Shown here: positions 47,188 through 56,451 of the stretch, in pieces
Layout: every line of letters begins with the position of its first letter
How positions within the stretch are numbered: the first letter of the stretch is position 1
Assembly: GCA_022432975.1 (NCBI GenBank)
Contig: CM039509.1
Coordinates: 14,951,790 to 15,015,789, forward strand
DNA from: Begonia masoniana
Lineage: Eukaryota; Streptophyta; Magnoliopsida; Cucurbitales; Begoniaceae
DNA: 64,000 nucleotides
Direction of reading: 5' to 3'
The notes under the pieces: model-generated
Seen by the model: the letters and a program-made list of their open reading frames with translations, nothing else
The model's database searches: none
What the model was told of the DNA's origin: nothing
Program-made: the position numbers and the translations under genes

Positions 47188-48409
47188 CTACACCACAGAA
47201 CACACACACACACATAAGCTTACGCTTAGCAAGTAGGGGATAATAAATATAAACAAATGCAATCCACAATTAACCCTCACAACCACACACACACGCTCAA
47301 CACGACAACGCAACGCAACAACACAACTTCCCAATGCAACTCAACAACATCACAATGCAATCAACCTAACACAATGCAGTTTTTAACTATCAGTTGTGTT
47401 CGTTTGCTGATCGTTGCTTTAATCACGACATTTACGTATTTTAGTCAATCATCCTTCATAGAGGTCCCCTCGGGGTGCTACTACCAGCATCCTCAGCCCG
47501 ACAAGGCACACTAATCAGGATCTCGTGTTTTAGCCGGCCATCTCTCATAGAGTTCCCCTCGGGGTGCTACTTCCAGCAACCTCAGCCCGACAAGTCACCC
47601 TATTCGAGATGCATTTTACATTTACGTATCTTATCCAGTCATCCTTCACAGAGGTCCCCTCGGGGTGCTACTACCAGCAACCCAGCCCGACAAGGCCCAC
47701 TATTCAGAATTCCATGTTTTAGCCGGTCATCTCTCATAGAGTTCCCCTCGGGGTGCTACTACCAGCAACCTCAGCCCAACAAGTCACCCTATTCGAGATG
47801 CATTTTACATTTACGTATCTTAGCCAGTCATCCTTCACAGAGGTCCCCTCGGGGTGCTACTACCAGCAACCTCAGCCCGACAAGGCCCACTATTCAGGAT
47901 CTCGTGTTTTAGCCGGTCATCTCTCATAGAGTTCCCCTCGGGGTGCTACTACCAGCAACCTCAGCCCGACAAGTCACCCTATTCGAGATGCATTTTACAT
48001 TTTACTTTTAATTGCTTACATTTATGCTCACAATGCCAATCAATGCCACTAATCGTACCTAACGTGCTATACCTTGATGCATGCTTAAAAAAATGCAATA
48101 CCGAACAAAGCAACCAAACAATTACCAAACAACACTGAACTAACAACACCAGACAACCACAACAAGGAAATTCATTTTCACATTACTTAATACAAAACAA
48201 AGCAGCCAACTCACAAATACTTAACCAGACCAGGACAAAGTAAAGCAATCAACCATCAACAATGCTTGACCGACAAAGAAGACAACCAAACATCAACAAC
48301 AAATAACCAACAAGGCTTAACCAACAAAGAAGACGGCCAAACAACAAACAAATAAATCCTACCGTTCCGTGGTGTAGGCCCGAAGGCAAAACAAACGTCC
48401 TCTACTTAC
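47188..48409 (-). other. Intron-like segment in LTR 46618-49596
   Basis: Minus donor CAG|GTAAGT (plus 48409), acceptor GGTGTAG|GTAAC (plus 47188). Longer (1222 nt) because it contains the tandem repeat at 47440-47995. H1 GCC-CGAA-GGC at 48378-48387; H2 TAAGC-TTAC-GCTTA at 47215-47228. Confidence 0.45.
47440..47995. repeat. About 180-bp tandem repeat with paired half-units
   Basis: Three copies of a ~180-bp unit, each with two related halves containing CCCCTCGGGGTGCTACTACC and AACCTCAGCCCGACAAG. CCCCTCGGGG is itself a palindrome, giving six strong small hairpins. It yields spurious long frames on the plus strand. Confidence 0.9.
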
Positions 48410-49291
48410 CTGAACTCTGGCACCGCAGTTACTCGCTTTGGCTATGTACATTTCCCCACTCGGTAACCTATCACATTCACAAAATTCACTTAAGCATCAC
48501 TATTTACTTCTAAAGAATATTTAAGCTAACTCTAACTACAATTAATCAAACTTCATTCAAATTAAGCCTACATTCACCAATTACCCTCAAACTACTATTT
48601 CTAGCATAATCCACAAAAACCTAATGAAACGGGCCACCAATTTGGGTTCGGTAAAAACCGACCCGAAACCTCAAACGTGCATAACTTTTGCGTCGGTTAT
48701 CGGAATCGAACGATTCAAGCGGCCACGTACTCCTCTAATAACCTATTTTTACCTGCCAAAAGGAATTTTAAAACGAATAACCGTAGCTAGGTCAAAATAG
48801 CAAAAACCCGAACTGCCCCTTTACCCGAAAAATCCCCCATTTTGATTTTCCGTCAATTCACAACCAATTCATCACCAATCAACCACATATATCCTCAATT
48901 AGCATAACCAAAAGAAAAATCAAGGTTTCCCCCAAGAAACCTGAAGCACAGAGAACGGGGTTCTCTGTTTTTAGCCAAATCTGAGCTCCACATTGCCCGG
49001 TTATCCTTACTGACACTAAGCTCAGCAATTCGACGCTGAGAGCAGCCAAAAACGGCTGGTGATCGGAGCTCGATCGAGCTCATCACTCTCGGCCTCCAAC
49101 AGGGCCAGAACAGGGCGACGAGAGAAAAAGAAATCGAGCCCTACCTGTCAGCCTGCGCACGGAGACGGGCCGGAGTTGCTGGCCTCTGACGCTTGGCCGG
49201 AGAATCGCTGAAACGCCGGTGAATCTTCGTGCTCCGTCAATCGCCGTTCTCTCGCCCCCCCTCTGTTCTGTTCTTGCCCGCGAGAAAACGA

Positions 49292-49361
49292 ACGAATGGC
49301 TTCTTCGTGAAGCCATTCGTTTGTTTTAAAAGAAAACTTAAATGTTTTCTTTTAAAACAAA
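49292..49361. repeat. Two adjacent perfect hairpins
   Basis: Arms ACGAATGGCTTC / GAAGCCATTCGT (49292-49320) are followed directly by TTTGTTTTAAAAGAAAAC / GTTTTCTTTTAAAACAAA (49320-49361). They lie about 270 bp from the LTR start, the same distance as the unrelated palindrome at 4736 in the related LTR. Confidence 0.93.
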
Positions 49362-50727
49362 CAAAATAATAAAAATAACATTAATAAAAATTGTCATTTA
49401 CCATTTTGCCCTCCCGTAGATTCGGTCCTCAACGAAACCTCGTTAAATTCGTCTTTAATTCACTTTTAATTATTTTACCTTTTTATTGTTACTTTTCCTT
49501 CTTTTTGCTATTTCTTTTCAATTAATTAAAACAACTATTTTATTATTATTTTATTTTCTCTCCAATTTATCCTTAAAAAAAAATCCCGGTGTTACAGATT
49601 CAAACTACTCATGCCTTACCATGCCATTACATGTAAATTCATTTTCGTACTCATTCAATAAAATATGATGCATGACATACTGGAAACATTCAAGCAAGCA
49701 TAAACCTACTGTTTTGTGATGTAAACCCGAAGGCGCACACATACTCCACTTACCTGGTTTTCCTGAGAGATTCCTGGTTGTAAGCTACTTCAAGAGTTGG
49801 CACACCTAAAACATAAGCATAACATTACTTAACTTCATTCTAAACTATCCAGAAATCTAAGGAAACTAGTTGGAAGCTCAGTTCCTCGAGCGTTCCATAT
49901 TTATCACCAAAATCCGAACTCAACTCCTACTCTTCGCATTCTCAAAATACGCATCTACAACCCTCTCTATTACCTATAATCACTAAAACAGTGAGAGATC
50001 GAAGTAAAACTCACCTAAGTCGAAGAAGAATCGAAGGGGGTAAATGCTGGAGAAGAATCTGCTCTGCTGAGCTGAGCTGAATGCCGAATGAGGAAATGAG
50101 AAATAGTAGCGGTTAAACCTTCACTAAACTCTCCATTTATAACACTTGCTTCACAATTACTCAAATACCCTTGGTTAACCAACTTTAATCTATTTAAGCA
50201 ACCAATCCAATTTACTTAATTCTATAAAAATAAGAGTCACAAAAATATTACTAAAAAAAATTAAGGCCGGCAATTACCGGTTGCTACACTTGCCGAAGCA
50301 CTTTTAACTTCGAAATTCTTATGAAATCCGTTGCCAATTGTGCTCCAAAACGCGTCTTACTATCTTGTGAGGGTCTCTTTACGTATGTTTCATTTCCACA
50401 TACTTCCCCAAGCGATGTGGGATTGTGAAGACCCTCCTTTCTGAACCCTCCGGGCCAAGTCTAACCCAGGATCTGCAGAGTTTTAACGTAACACGTCACC
50501 CTCTGGCCCAAGTCCCACTCGGGATTCACGGAGTACTGGGTGGCTCCTCCTCATACGTGTCCATTCGGGTTATCACAATCACCCTTCCTCGGGGGCCCAA
50601 CGTTCTCGTTGGCCATATTTTCAGTAGGGTACAGGCTCTGATACCATTTGTAACGACCCCTTTTCCCAATAAGATATTGTCCGCTCTAGGGATTGGGCCG
50701 TAGCCCAATATCCTCACGGCTTTGTTT

Positions 50728-50809
50728 GGCAAGGACTTCCCAGTTGGTCACCCAACCTGGTACTACTCTCGCCAAAGCACTTTTAACTTCGGAGTTCATA
50801 TGGGATCCG
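50728..50809 (-). ncRNA. 5S rRNA-derived block, array LTR 3
   Basis: Conserved copy with GGATCCCAT and GGTTGGGTGACCAACTGGGA. One change in AAGAACTC (ATGAACTC) lies upstream of box A. Confidence 0.83.
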
Positions 50810-51317
50810 TTGCCAATTATGCTCCAAAACGCGTCTTACTATATTGGGAGGGTCTCTTTACATATGTTTCATTTCCATATACTTCCCCAAGAGATGTGGG
50901 ACTGTGACAACCCCCCTTTCTACGACCGAACCCTCCGGCCCAAGTCCAACCCGAAATTCACAGAGTTTTAACCTAGCACACATCACCCTCTGGCTCAAGT
51001 CCCACTCGGGATTCATGGAGAACTAGGTGGTTTCTCCTCATACGTGTCCATTCAGGCCATCACAATCACCCGAATGGACACGTATGAGGAGGAACCACCT
51101 AGTGCTCCACGAATCCCGAGTGGGACTTGGGCCGGAGGGTGACGTGTGCTAGGTTAAAACTTCGCGGATCCCGGGTTGGACTTGGGCCGGAGGGTTCGAT
51201 CGTAGAAAGGGGGGTCGTCATAGTCAGACATCGCTTGGGGAAGTATATGGAAATGAAACATATGTAAAGAAACTCTCCAAAGATAGTAAGACGCGTTTTG
51301 GAGCATAATTGGCAATG

Positions 51318-51397
51318 GATCGCATAAGAACTCCGAAGTTAAAAGTGCTTCGGCGAGAGTAGTACCAGGTTGGGTGACCGACTGGGAAGCCCTCCCC
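51318..51397 (+). ncRNA. 5S rRNA-derived block, type B LTR
   Basis: GGATCGCATAAGAACTCCG, GTTAAAAGTGCTTCGG, GAGAGTAGTACCAGG and TGGGTGACCGACTGGGAAG follow 5S closely through boxes A, IE and C. Confidence 0.85.
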
Positions 51398-51831
51398 AAA
51401 CAAAACCGCGAGAGAAGGATATTGGGCTACGACCCAATCCTCAGAGCGGACAATATCTTACTGGGAAAAGGGGTCGTTACAAATGGTATTAGAGCCTTTA
51501 CCCAACCAGAAATGTGGCCAACGAGGACGTTGGGCCCCCGAGGGGGGGTGATTGTGATGACCCAAATGGACACGTATGAGGAGGAACCACCTTGTGATGA
51601 CCCGAATGTGCACGTATGAGTACGACTGCGGGGCAAACCTCGGGTTGCGGGGCAAACCTTGGGACCTAAGTCGAGTGTAGGCGAATCCAGGACTCGAGTA
51701 TAGACGAATCCCGGGTTGTAAAGAGGGGGTCGTCATAATCTCATATCGCTTGGGGAAGTATATGGAAATGAAACATATGTAAAGAGACCCTCCCAACATA
51801 GCAAGACGCGTTTTGGAGCACAATTGACAAC

Positions 51832-51912
51832 GGATCTCATAAGAACTCCAAAGTTAAAAGTGCTTCGACGAGGGCAATTTCAGGTTGGATGACCTTCTGG
51901 GAAGTTCTTGCC
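51832..51912 (+). ncRNA. 5S rRNA-derived block, nested element 5' LTR
   Basis: GGATCTCATAAGAACTCC and GTTAAAAGTGCTTC are kept, but the box C region is GGATGACCTTCTGGGAAG, which is closer to genomic 5S (GGATGGGTGACC) at one site and altered at another. Confidence 0.8.
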
Positions 51913-52306
51913 AAACAAAGCCGTGAGGGGAGGATATTGGGCTGCGGCCCTATCTCCAGAGCGGACAATATCTTGCTGGGATATGGGGTTGTTACAAATG
52001 GTATCAAAGCCTGTACCCAAACAAAAATGTGGCCAACAAGGACGTTGGGCCCCCGAGGGGGGGTGATTGTGATGACCCAAATGTGCACGTATGAGTACGA
52101 CTGCGGGACAAACCTCGGGTTTCAGGGCAAACCTCAGGACCTAAGCCGAGTGTAGGCGAATCCCAGACTCGAGTATAGGCGAATCCCGGGTCGTAAAGAG
52201 GGGGTCGTCACAATCCCACATCGCTTGGGGAAGTATATGGAAATGAAACATATGTAAAGAGACCCTCCCAACATAGCAAGACGCGTTTTGGAGCACAATT
52301 GGCAGC

Positions 52307-52386
52307 GGATCGCATAAGAACTCTGAAGTTAAAAGTGCTTCGGCTAGAGCAGTTCCAGGTTGGGTGACCTTCTGGGAAGTTCTCGC
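52307..52386 (+). ncRNA. 5S rRNA-derived block, nested element 3' LTR
   Basis: GGATCGCATAAGAACTCTG, GTTAAAAGTGCTTCGG and TTGGGTGACCTTCTGGGAAG. Box C is better kept than in its partner LTR. Confidence 0.83.
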
Positions 52387-52689
52387 CAAACAAAGCCGTG
52401 AGGGAAGGATATTGGGTTGCGGCCCAATCTCCAGAGCGGACAATATCTTGGTGGGATATGGGATCATTACACACCTAGTGCTCCGCGAATCCCAAGTGGG
52501 ACTTGGCCAGAGGGTGACGTGCTGGGTTAAAACACCACGGATCCCGGGTTGGACTTGGGCCGGAGGGTTCGGTCGTAGAAAAGGGGGTCGTCACAATCCT
52601 ACATCGCTTGGGGAAGTATGTGGAAATAAAACATATGTAAAGAGACCCTTCCAAGATAGTAAGACGCGTTTTGGAGCACAATTGGCAAT

Positions 52690-52770
52690 GGATCCCATAA
52701 GAACTCCGAAGTTAAAAGTGCTTCGGCGAGAGTAGTACAAGGTTGGGTGACCGTCTGGGAAGTCCTCGCC
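52690..52770 (+). ncRNA. 5S rRNA-derived block, terminal type B LTR
   Basis: GGATCCCATAAGAACTCCG ... GAGAGTAGTACAAGGTTGGG ... GTCTGGGAAGTCCTCG is among the copies closest to plant 5S in the window. Confidence 0.85.
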
Positions 52771-52854
52771 AAATAAAGCCGTGAAGAGAGGATATTGAGC
52801 TACAGCCTAATCCCTAGAGCGGACAATATCTTACTGGAAAAAGGGGTCGTTATA

Positions 52855-54082
52855 GTCTATGCACTAAGGACTCGAGGTAAGTGATGTTTTATGTGTTGAC
52901 CCGTCGGTTTGCATCATAAAGTGCTAGGTGAAGTAGTTTCGTTTCGATAAAACTTTGAGAACTTGTTTGTGATTACGTTACAACATTAATGGCTTGAGGA
53001 TTTTTCTAATCGTTATGATAGGATTAGGTTTACGATTGATGTTATATTTTTTTGTTATATTTTATTCTGATGTATTGTTAGATGATATGATTATATTGAC
53101 AATGATGTTGCTCGAGGATGTGTTATAGTATAGACTTTTGATTGTGATTTTTATTAGATGATATGATTATATTCTCAATGATGTCGCTCGAGGATATGCT
53201 TTGTTTGATGATTTGATAATATAGAAATATTGAAGCTATAATGACACGTAGTAAGTTATTATTGAATAGAAAGAACAGACGAATTGACTCGATGATATGC
53301 TATATTTTGCATCGTATGTTTATGTATGACTCATGCATCATGAAAATAAATTTATGTTAAGAAATATTTAAAGAGAACAAATAAACAAAGACAACAAATA
53401 AAGATAGAAAGAAAGAAAGACTGCAAAAAAAGACAAACATAAAGACGAAAAGATAGAGAATGACTAAATAAACATAACTTTGTTGTGAGACAGGATTACA
53501 AGTCGGTTGTCCCTTAAGATGGGATCATTTGGTTCCTTCTTGCATTCCTATACTAACTTACCTCCAACAAATGGATTGTGTATCGAAAGTAATGCAAGAA
53601 TAAAAAACTCAGTGAGAAAGAACCACGATAAAACTATTTTTACAAAAATTTAATTTGCACACATGTTCATAATAGTGTATGCATCTCTTACTGAGTGGTA
53701 GATTAATAGTTTGAACTTTGTGATGTAGGTGAGAAATTGTATGATGTACACGATGAAAGAAACAAATGAAAGATGCAATTGAAGAGGTGCTCTCATGGCA
53801 AAGTTATGTGGTGTTAATGAAAATACCGATTCAGAGACTATAAAGAAAAACTTACGTTTTATTTCTATATGAGTTAAAAGAGATTTCATATCACTTATTG
53901 TTTCATTATGTTTATGGATGAATTTTTTAAGTATTATTTTTAAACGATTATTTATGATTGTTAATTTAATTTTAATGAAAACTTATGTTGTACATTTCCA
54001 ATCAAGTGATTTTGAAATTTTTAGTGAACTATTTTAAAGAAAAAGAAAAGTAAAAATGGAGCACTATGTGGCATTATAAACG
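52855..54082 (+). mobile_element. Relic of a long LTR (3' part) next to Cassandra
   Basis: Shows the shared LTR signature: donor TCGAG|GTAAGT at 52877, CGGTTTGCATCAT after it, and acceptor GATGTAG|GTGAG at 53728. H2 at 53692-53706 has lost pairing (TGAGT / ATTAA). A PBS-like TGGTATGAGAAC follows at 54083-54094. The 5' part is missing. Confidence 0.6.
52877..53728 (+). other. Intron-like segment in the LTR relic
   Basis: 852 nt between GAG|GTAAGT and GATGTAG|GTGAG. The decayed H2 stem fits an old, non-selected copy. Confidence 0.4.
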
Positions 54083-54094
54083 TGGTATGAGAAC

Positions 54095-54958
54095 AATTTT
54101 TTGCATTAACACACCAGCCTCGTTATGAGAATGTTTCTTCAATTATAAGTATATTCTTTTTGTTAATTTTAGTTTTGCATTGTTTCTTATTATGATTGTA
54201 TTGGAATTATTTAGGAAATATTATTGTAAGAGGAGCCAGAGAAGAATGATGCTAGGATATGCCTTATGACTTAGTTGAAGAATCTAATGAAGGTTAAGTA
54301 GTTATCTTGTTGAACGAGAATTAGCGACTTGAAGAAATTATAAATAATATTATATTTTTTTCCGAGGTTATAGGTAATTCCTATAAAGTCAAGCATCTGG
54401 TATTCAAGATTTCTATAATGAAGTGGATAGTTAAGTGATCATTACTCAAGCCGACAAAGTTTATGAGATAGAAGTTGGAAAATTAGAATACATATTTTTA
54501 TATTTGATATTTAAGATAAAATATTCATTACTGAGGAAACATTAAGACTAAATTCTAGTCGATGAGTTATTACAGATTAAGGCCATTGTGGATAAAAAAA
54601 CATAAATAACAAAAAATGGAGAACTTAGATGTGTAGTTGTTTAGAACAATCATCGAATGGGAAGCTATAGAAGTTGTATCTGATTTGGAAAATTAGTATA
54701 TCCTAAAGGATACAGTCGATGAACATTGATGATCCTACGTTCAAATTTATAATTGGAATTGAAGTGATCACCATTAGAGGAAGAAAAGAAAGTTACATTC
54801 TAGTGCATAATTGTTAAAAACACTCTTCGGGACATAAAATTGCATGAAGGATGGAGTACCTGAAAGTAGAATCAGACGCAACAGAAAAAGAGATGACAAC
54901 CCGATTCTTGTGGACAGTGCCATATTATTTGGTAAGAAGAATGATGAGTCGATAAGGA
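54095..54958. other. Decayed internal retroelement sequence
   Basis: Follows a primer-like site, so probably gag/leader remains, but no motif is legible. Interrupted by the solo LTR at 54959. Confidence 0.4.
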
Positions 54959-55912
54959 TGTAACACCCGATTTTACGGGTTTTCGTATATTGTGCGCAAT
55001 GCAATTTTGTAAATAATTGAAATATGTCCGTTTTGCCAATTAAGAGTTTTAATTGGACCCTTGTAATTAATATGAATTTTAGGAGAATTATGGGAATTTA
55101 AGAAATTCAAACTGAAATAAAATGCTTAAGTTTCTATTTTTAACCCTATAGTGGTTTAATTCGTAGAATTAGTAAATGATTCGTTTGACGAACGAATAGC
55201 TTTATTAGAGCCTAGTAATAAGTTGGAATTATGGAGAAATAAGGAAACCTTAGAGAAACCAAACCGATAGACGAATAATGGAAATAAGTGGAAAGTTGAA
55301 TGGAGGGGCAAACTGTCATTTGACAAGTCAATTGAATAAAATCACCACAAACCTCTTCTTTCCTCAAAACTCAACGAGAACCCTCTCCCCTCTCATCTCT
55401 CTGGCAATTTTTCTTCCCCACGGCTCTCCACCCCTTTTGCTTCATCGATTCTTCCTCCGTCATCGAAGTTCCTTCACGTTTTATTCTCCCTTCGTGATTC
55501 TAGGTAGTCTCTAGTGTTTCCCGACCGTTATCTCGGTTTCTAGGTTGATAAGGTCGTTAGGGTTTCGTAAGAATTTTATAAAAATTGTCGGGTTTTGTTG
55601 ATAATGGTTAGTCATGGTGTTATTTTACGATTATTGAACGTTGTTGGAGGAAAAAAATTGGTGTATTTGTCGTTGATTCAAAAAACCGGATTTGGAGCTT
55701 AAGAAATCTCCATTAATGGAGGTTTAGAATTTGTGAGAGTAAATTGCTCGATGAAAATGCCCGAGAGAGGTTAATTAAAGTTTAGGAAATTTTCTTTAGT
55801 TAGGAGTTTCGTAATTTTAGAAGTCGGAATGTTTAGGCTCGGTTTTGACAATGAATGCTATGGATTGATTTAGGTGCCACGGCCCGAAACGAGGTGCTTG
55901 GTACGACGACAG

Positions 55913-56451
55913 GTAAGTTCTCGTGACTTACTTTGGCTGATTTAGCCTACACCAGAAGATTATAATTGGTTCGAGGAAATTGGAGATGTTTGATTGTTTT
56001 GGGTAATAGGTCGGGTAGTTAGTTTTAGGCTTAAATTGTGAATGTTTTCGTTCGTTGCTTATTTATGTTTTGATGTGGTTTATAGTATCGCACGTGTTCA
56101 TGCATCATTGTTTCTAAAAAGCACGAAAGAAATTTTCATGCACGTTTTCATAAAAGAAACAAGATAACGAAAAAGGTAAAATGTATGAATGATGGTCATA
56201 CCGGGGGATGGTGGTTCAAACACGACTGTCCTACAGGTTAAGCGTGTTTTCCCCCCGGTAGATAAAATGACTATCCAATCGCCGGAATGTGCCATTTTAT
56301 CTACCGAGAGTGGAAGCCCCGGGTGACTTATATGAAATGAAATGACTAGCGAAAAGGTAGGACGCATGATTACGAACCGCATATGCATAGCTTCACGTGC
56401 ATTCAAGTAGACTACTGAGCCCCTAGCTCACAGTTTATTTCTATGGTGTAG
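55913..56451 (+). other. Intron-like segment in LTR 54959-57583
   Basis: GACAG|GTAAGT to GGTGTAG|GTGAT, 539 nt. H1 GGCT-GATTT-AGCC at 55935-55947 and H2 TGAGC-CCCTA-GCTCA at 56416-56430 both carry paired (compensating) changes relative to relatives. At 56200-56320 a further CCGGGGG/CCCCCGG and ATTTTATCTACCG inverted repeat is seen. Confidence 0.5.

Larger units (their letters stand above)
46618..49596 (-). mobile_element. Solo LTR (2979 bp) nested third-level, TSD GATTC
   Basis: Plus strand starts TGTAACGCCCCCG and ends CCGGTGTTACA, with perfect GATTC duplications at 46613-46617 and 49597-49601. It shares with 4478-7040 a stretch around CGTTCGATTCCGATAACCGA (reverse complement at 48690-48710), so they belong to one family. 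It sits inside another solo LTR which itself sits in a Cassandra LTR. Confidence 0.95.
46290..49753 (-). other. Intron-like segment in LTR 45020-50288, interrupted
   Basis: Minus donor CAG|GTAAGT (plus 49753) and acceptor GATGTAG|GTGCT (plus 46290). Removing the nested LTR and one TSD leaves 480 nt, close to the 478 and 516 nt of its relatives. H1 cTTCGg at 49726-49734; H2 TTAGC-CTAAT-GCTAA at 46311-46325. Confidence 0.48.
45020..50288 (-). mobile_element. Solo LTR of Tekay-like family inside Cassandra LTR
   Basis: Plus strand starts TGTAACACCCCG and ends CGGTTGCTACA; in its own orientation it begins TGTAGCAACCGG, like 8111. Flanks are CTCAC (45015-45019) and CTTGC (50289-50293). Intact Cassandra copies have CTCGC here, and each flank differs by one C-to-T type change at the CpG. 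Minus the nested LTR (46618-49596 plus one TSD) it is about 2285 bp, the family size. Confidence 0.92.
44406..51064 (-). mobile_element. Cassandra three-LTR tandem array, type B, minus strand
   Basis: LTR-internal-LTR-internal-LTR: LTRs at 44406-44822, 44891-45019 plus 50289-50577 (split by a nested LTR), and 50649-51064. The two internal regions are 44823-44890 and 50578-50648, each with a minus-strand Met PBS (44876-44888; 50634-50646). Type B LTRs share AACCACCTAGTGCTCC and CGGAGGGTTCGGTCG-like sequence in the upstream half. Such arrays can arise by unequal recombination between LTRs. Confidence 0.87.
51593..52471 (+). mobile_element. Complete Cassandra type A element nested in type B
   Basis: LTRs 51593-51996 and 52068-52471 (404 bp each) flank a 71-bp internal region with a Met PBS (TGGTATCAAAGCC). 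Perfect target duplications CACCT at 51588-51592 and 52472-52476. Equal LTR lengths and close similarity suggest a fairly recent insertion. Confidence 0.93.
51069..52854 (+). mobile_element. Cassandra type B element, plus strand, with nested copy
   Basis: LTR 51069-51481 (first ~10 bp lost at the head-to-head junction with 50649-51064), internal region 51482-51552 with PBS TGGTATTAGAGCC, and second LTR 51553-51592 plus 52477-52854, split by a complete type A element. The second LTR ends GGTCGTTATA. The junction around 51058-51085 is an inverted repeat of the LTR start (GTGTCCATTC ... GAATGGACAC). Confidence 0.87.

Noticed and set aside
47257..48138. Overlapping plus-strand frames with repeated LLPA..ARQG peptides
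   Set aside because: They follow the ~180-bp tandem repeat in a minus-strand LTR, with no domain or codon signal.
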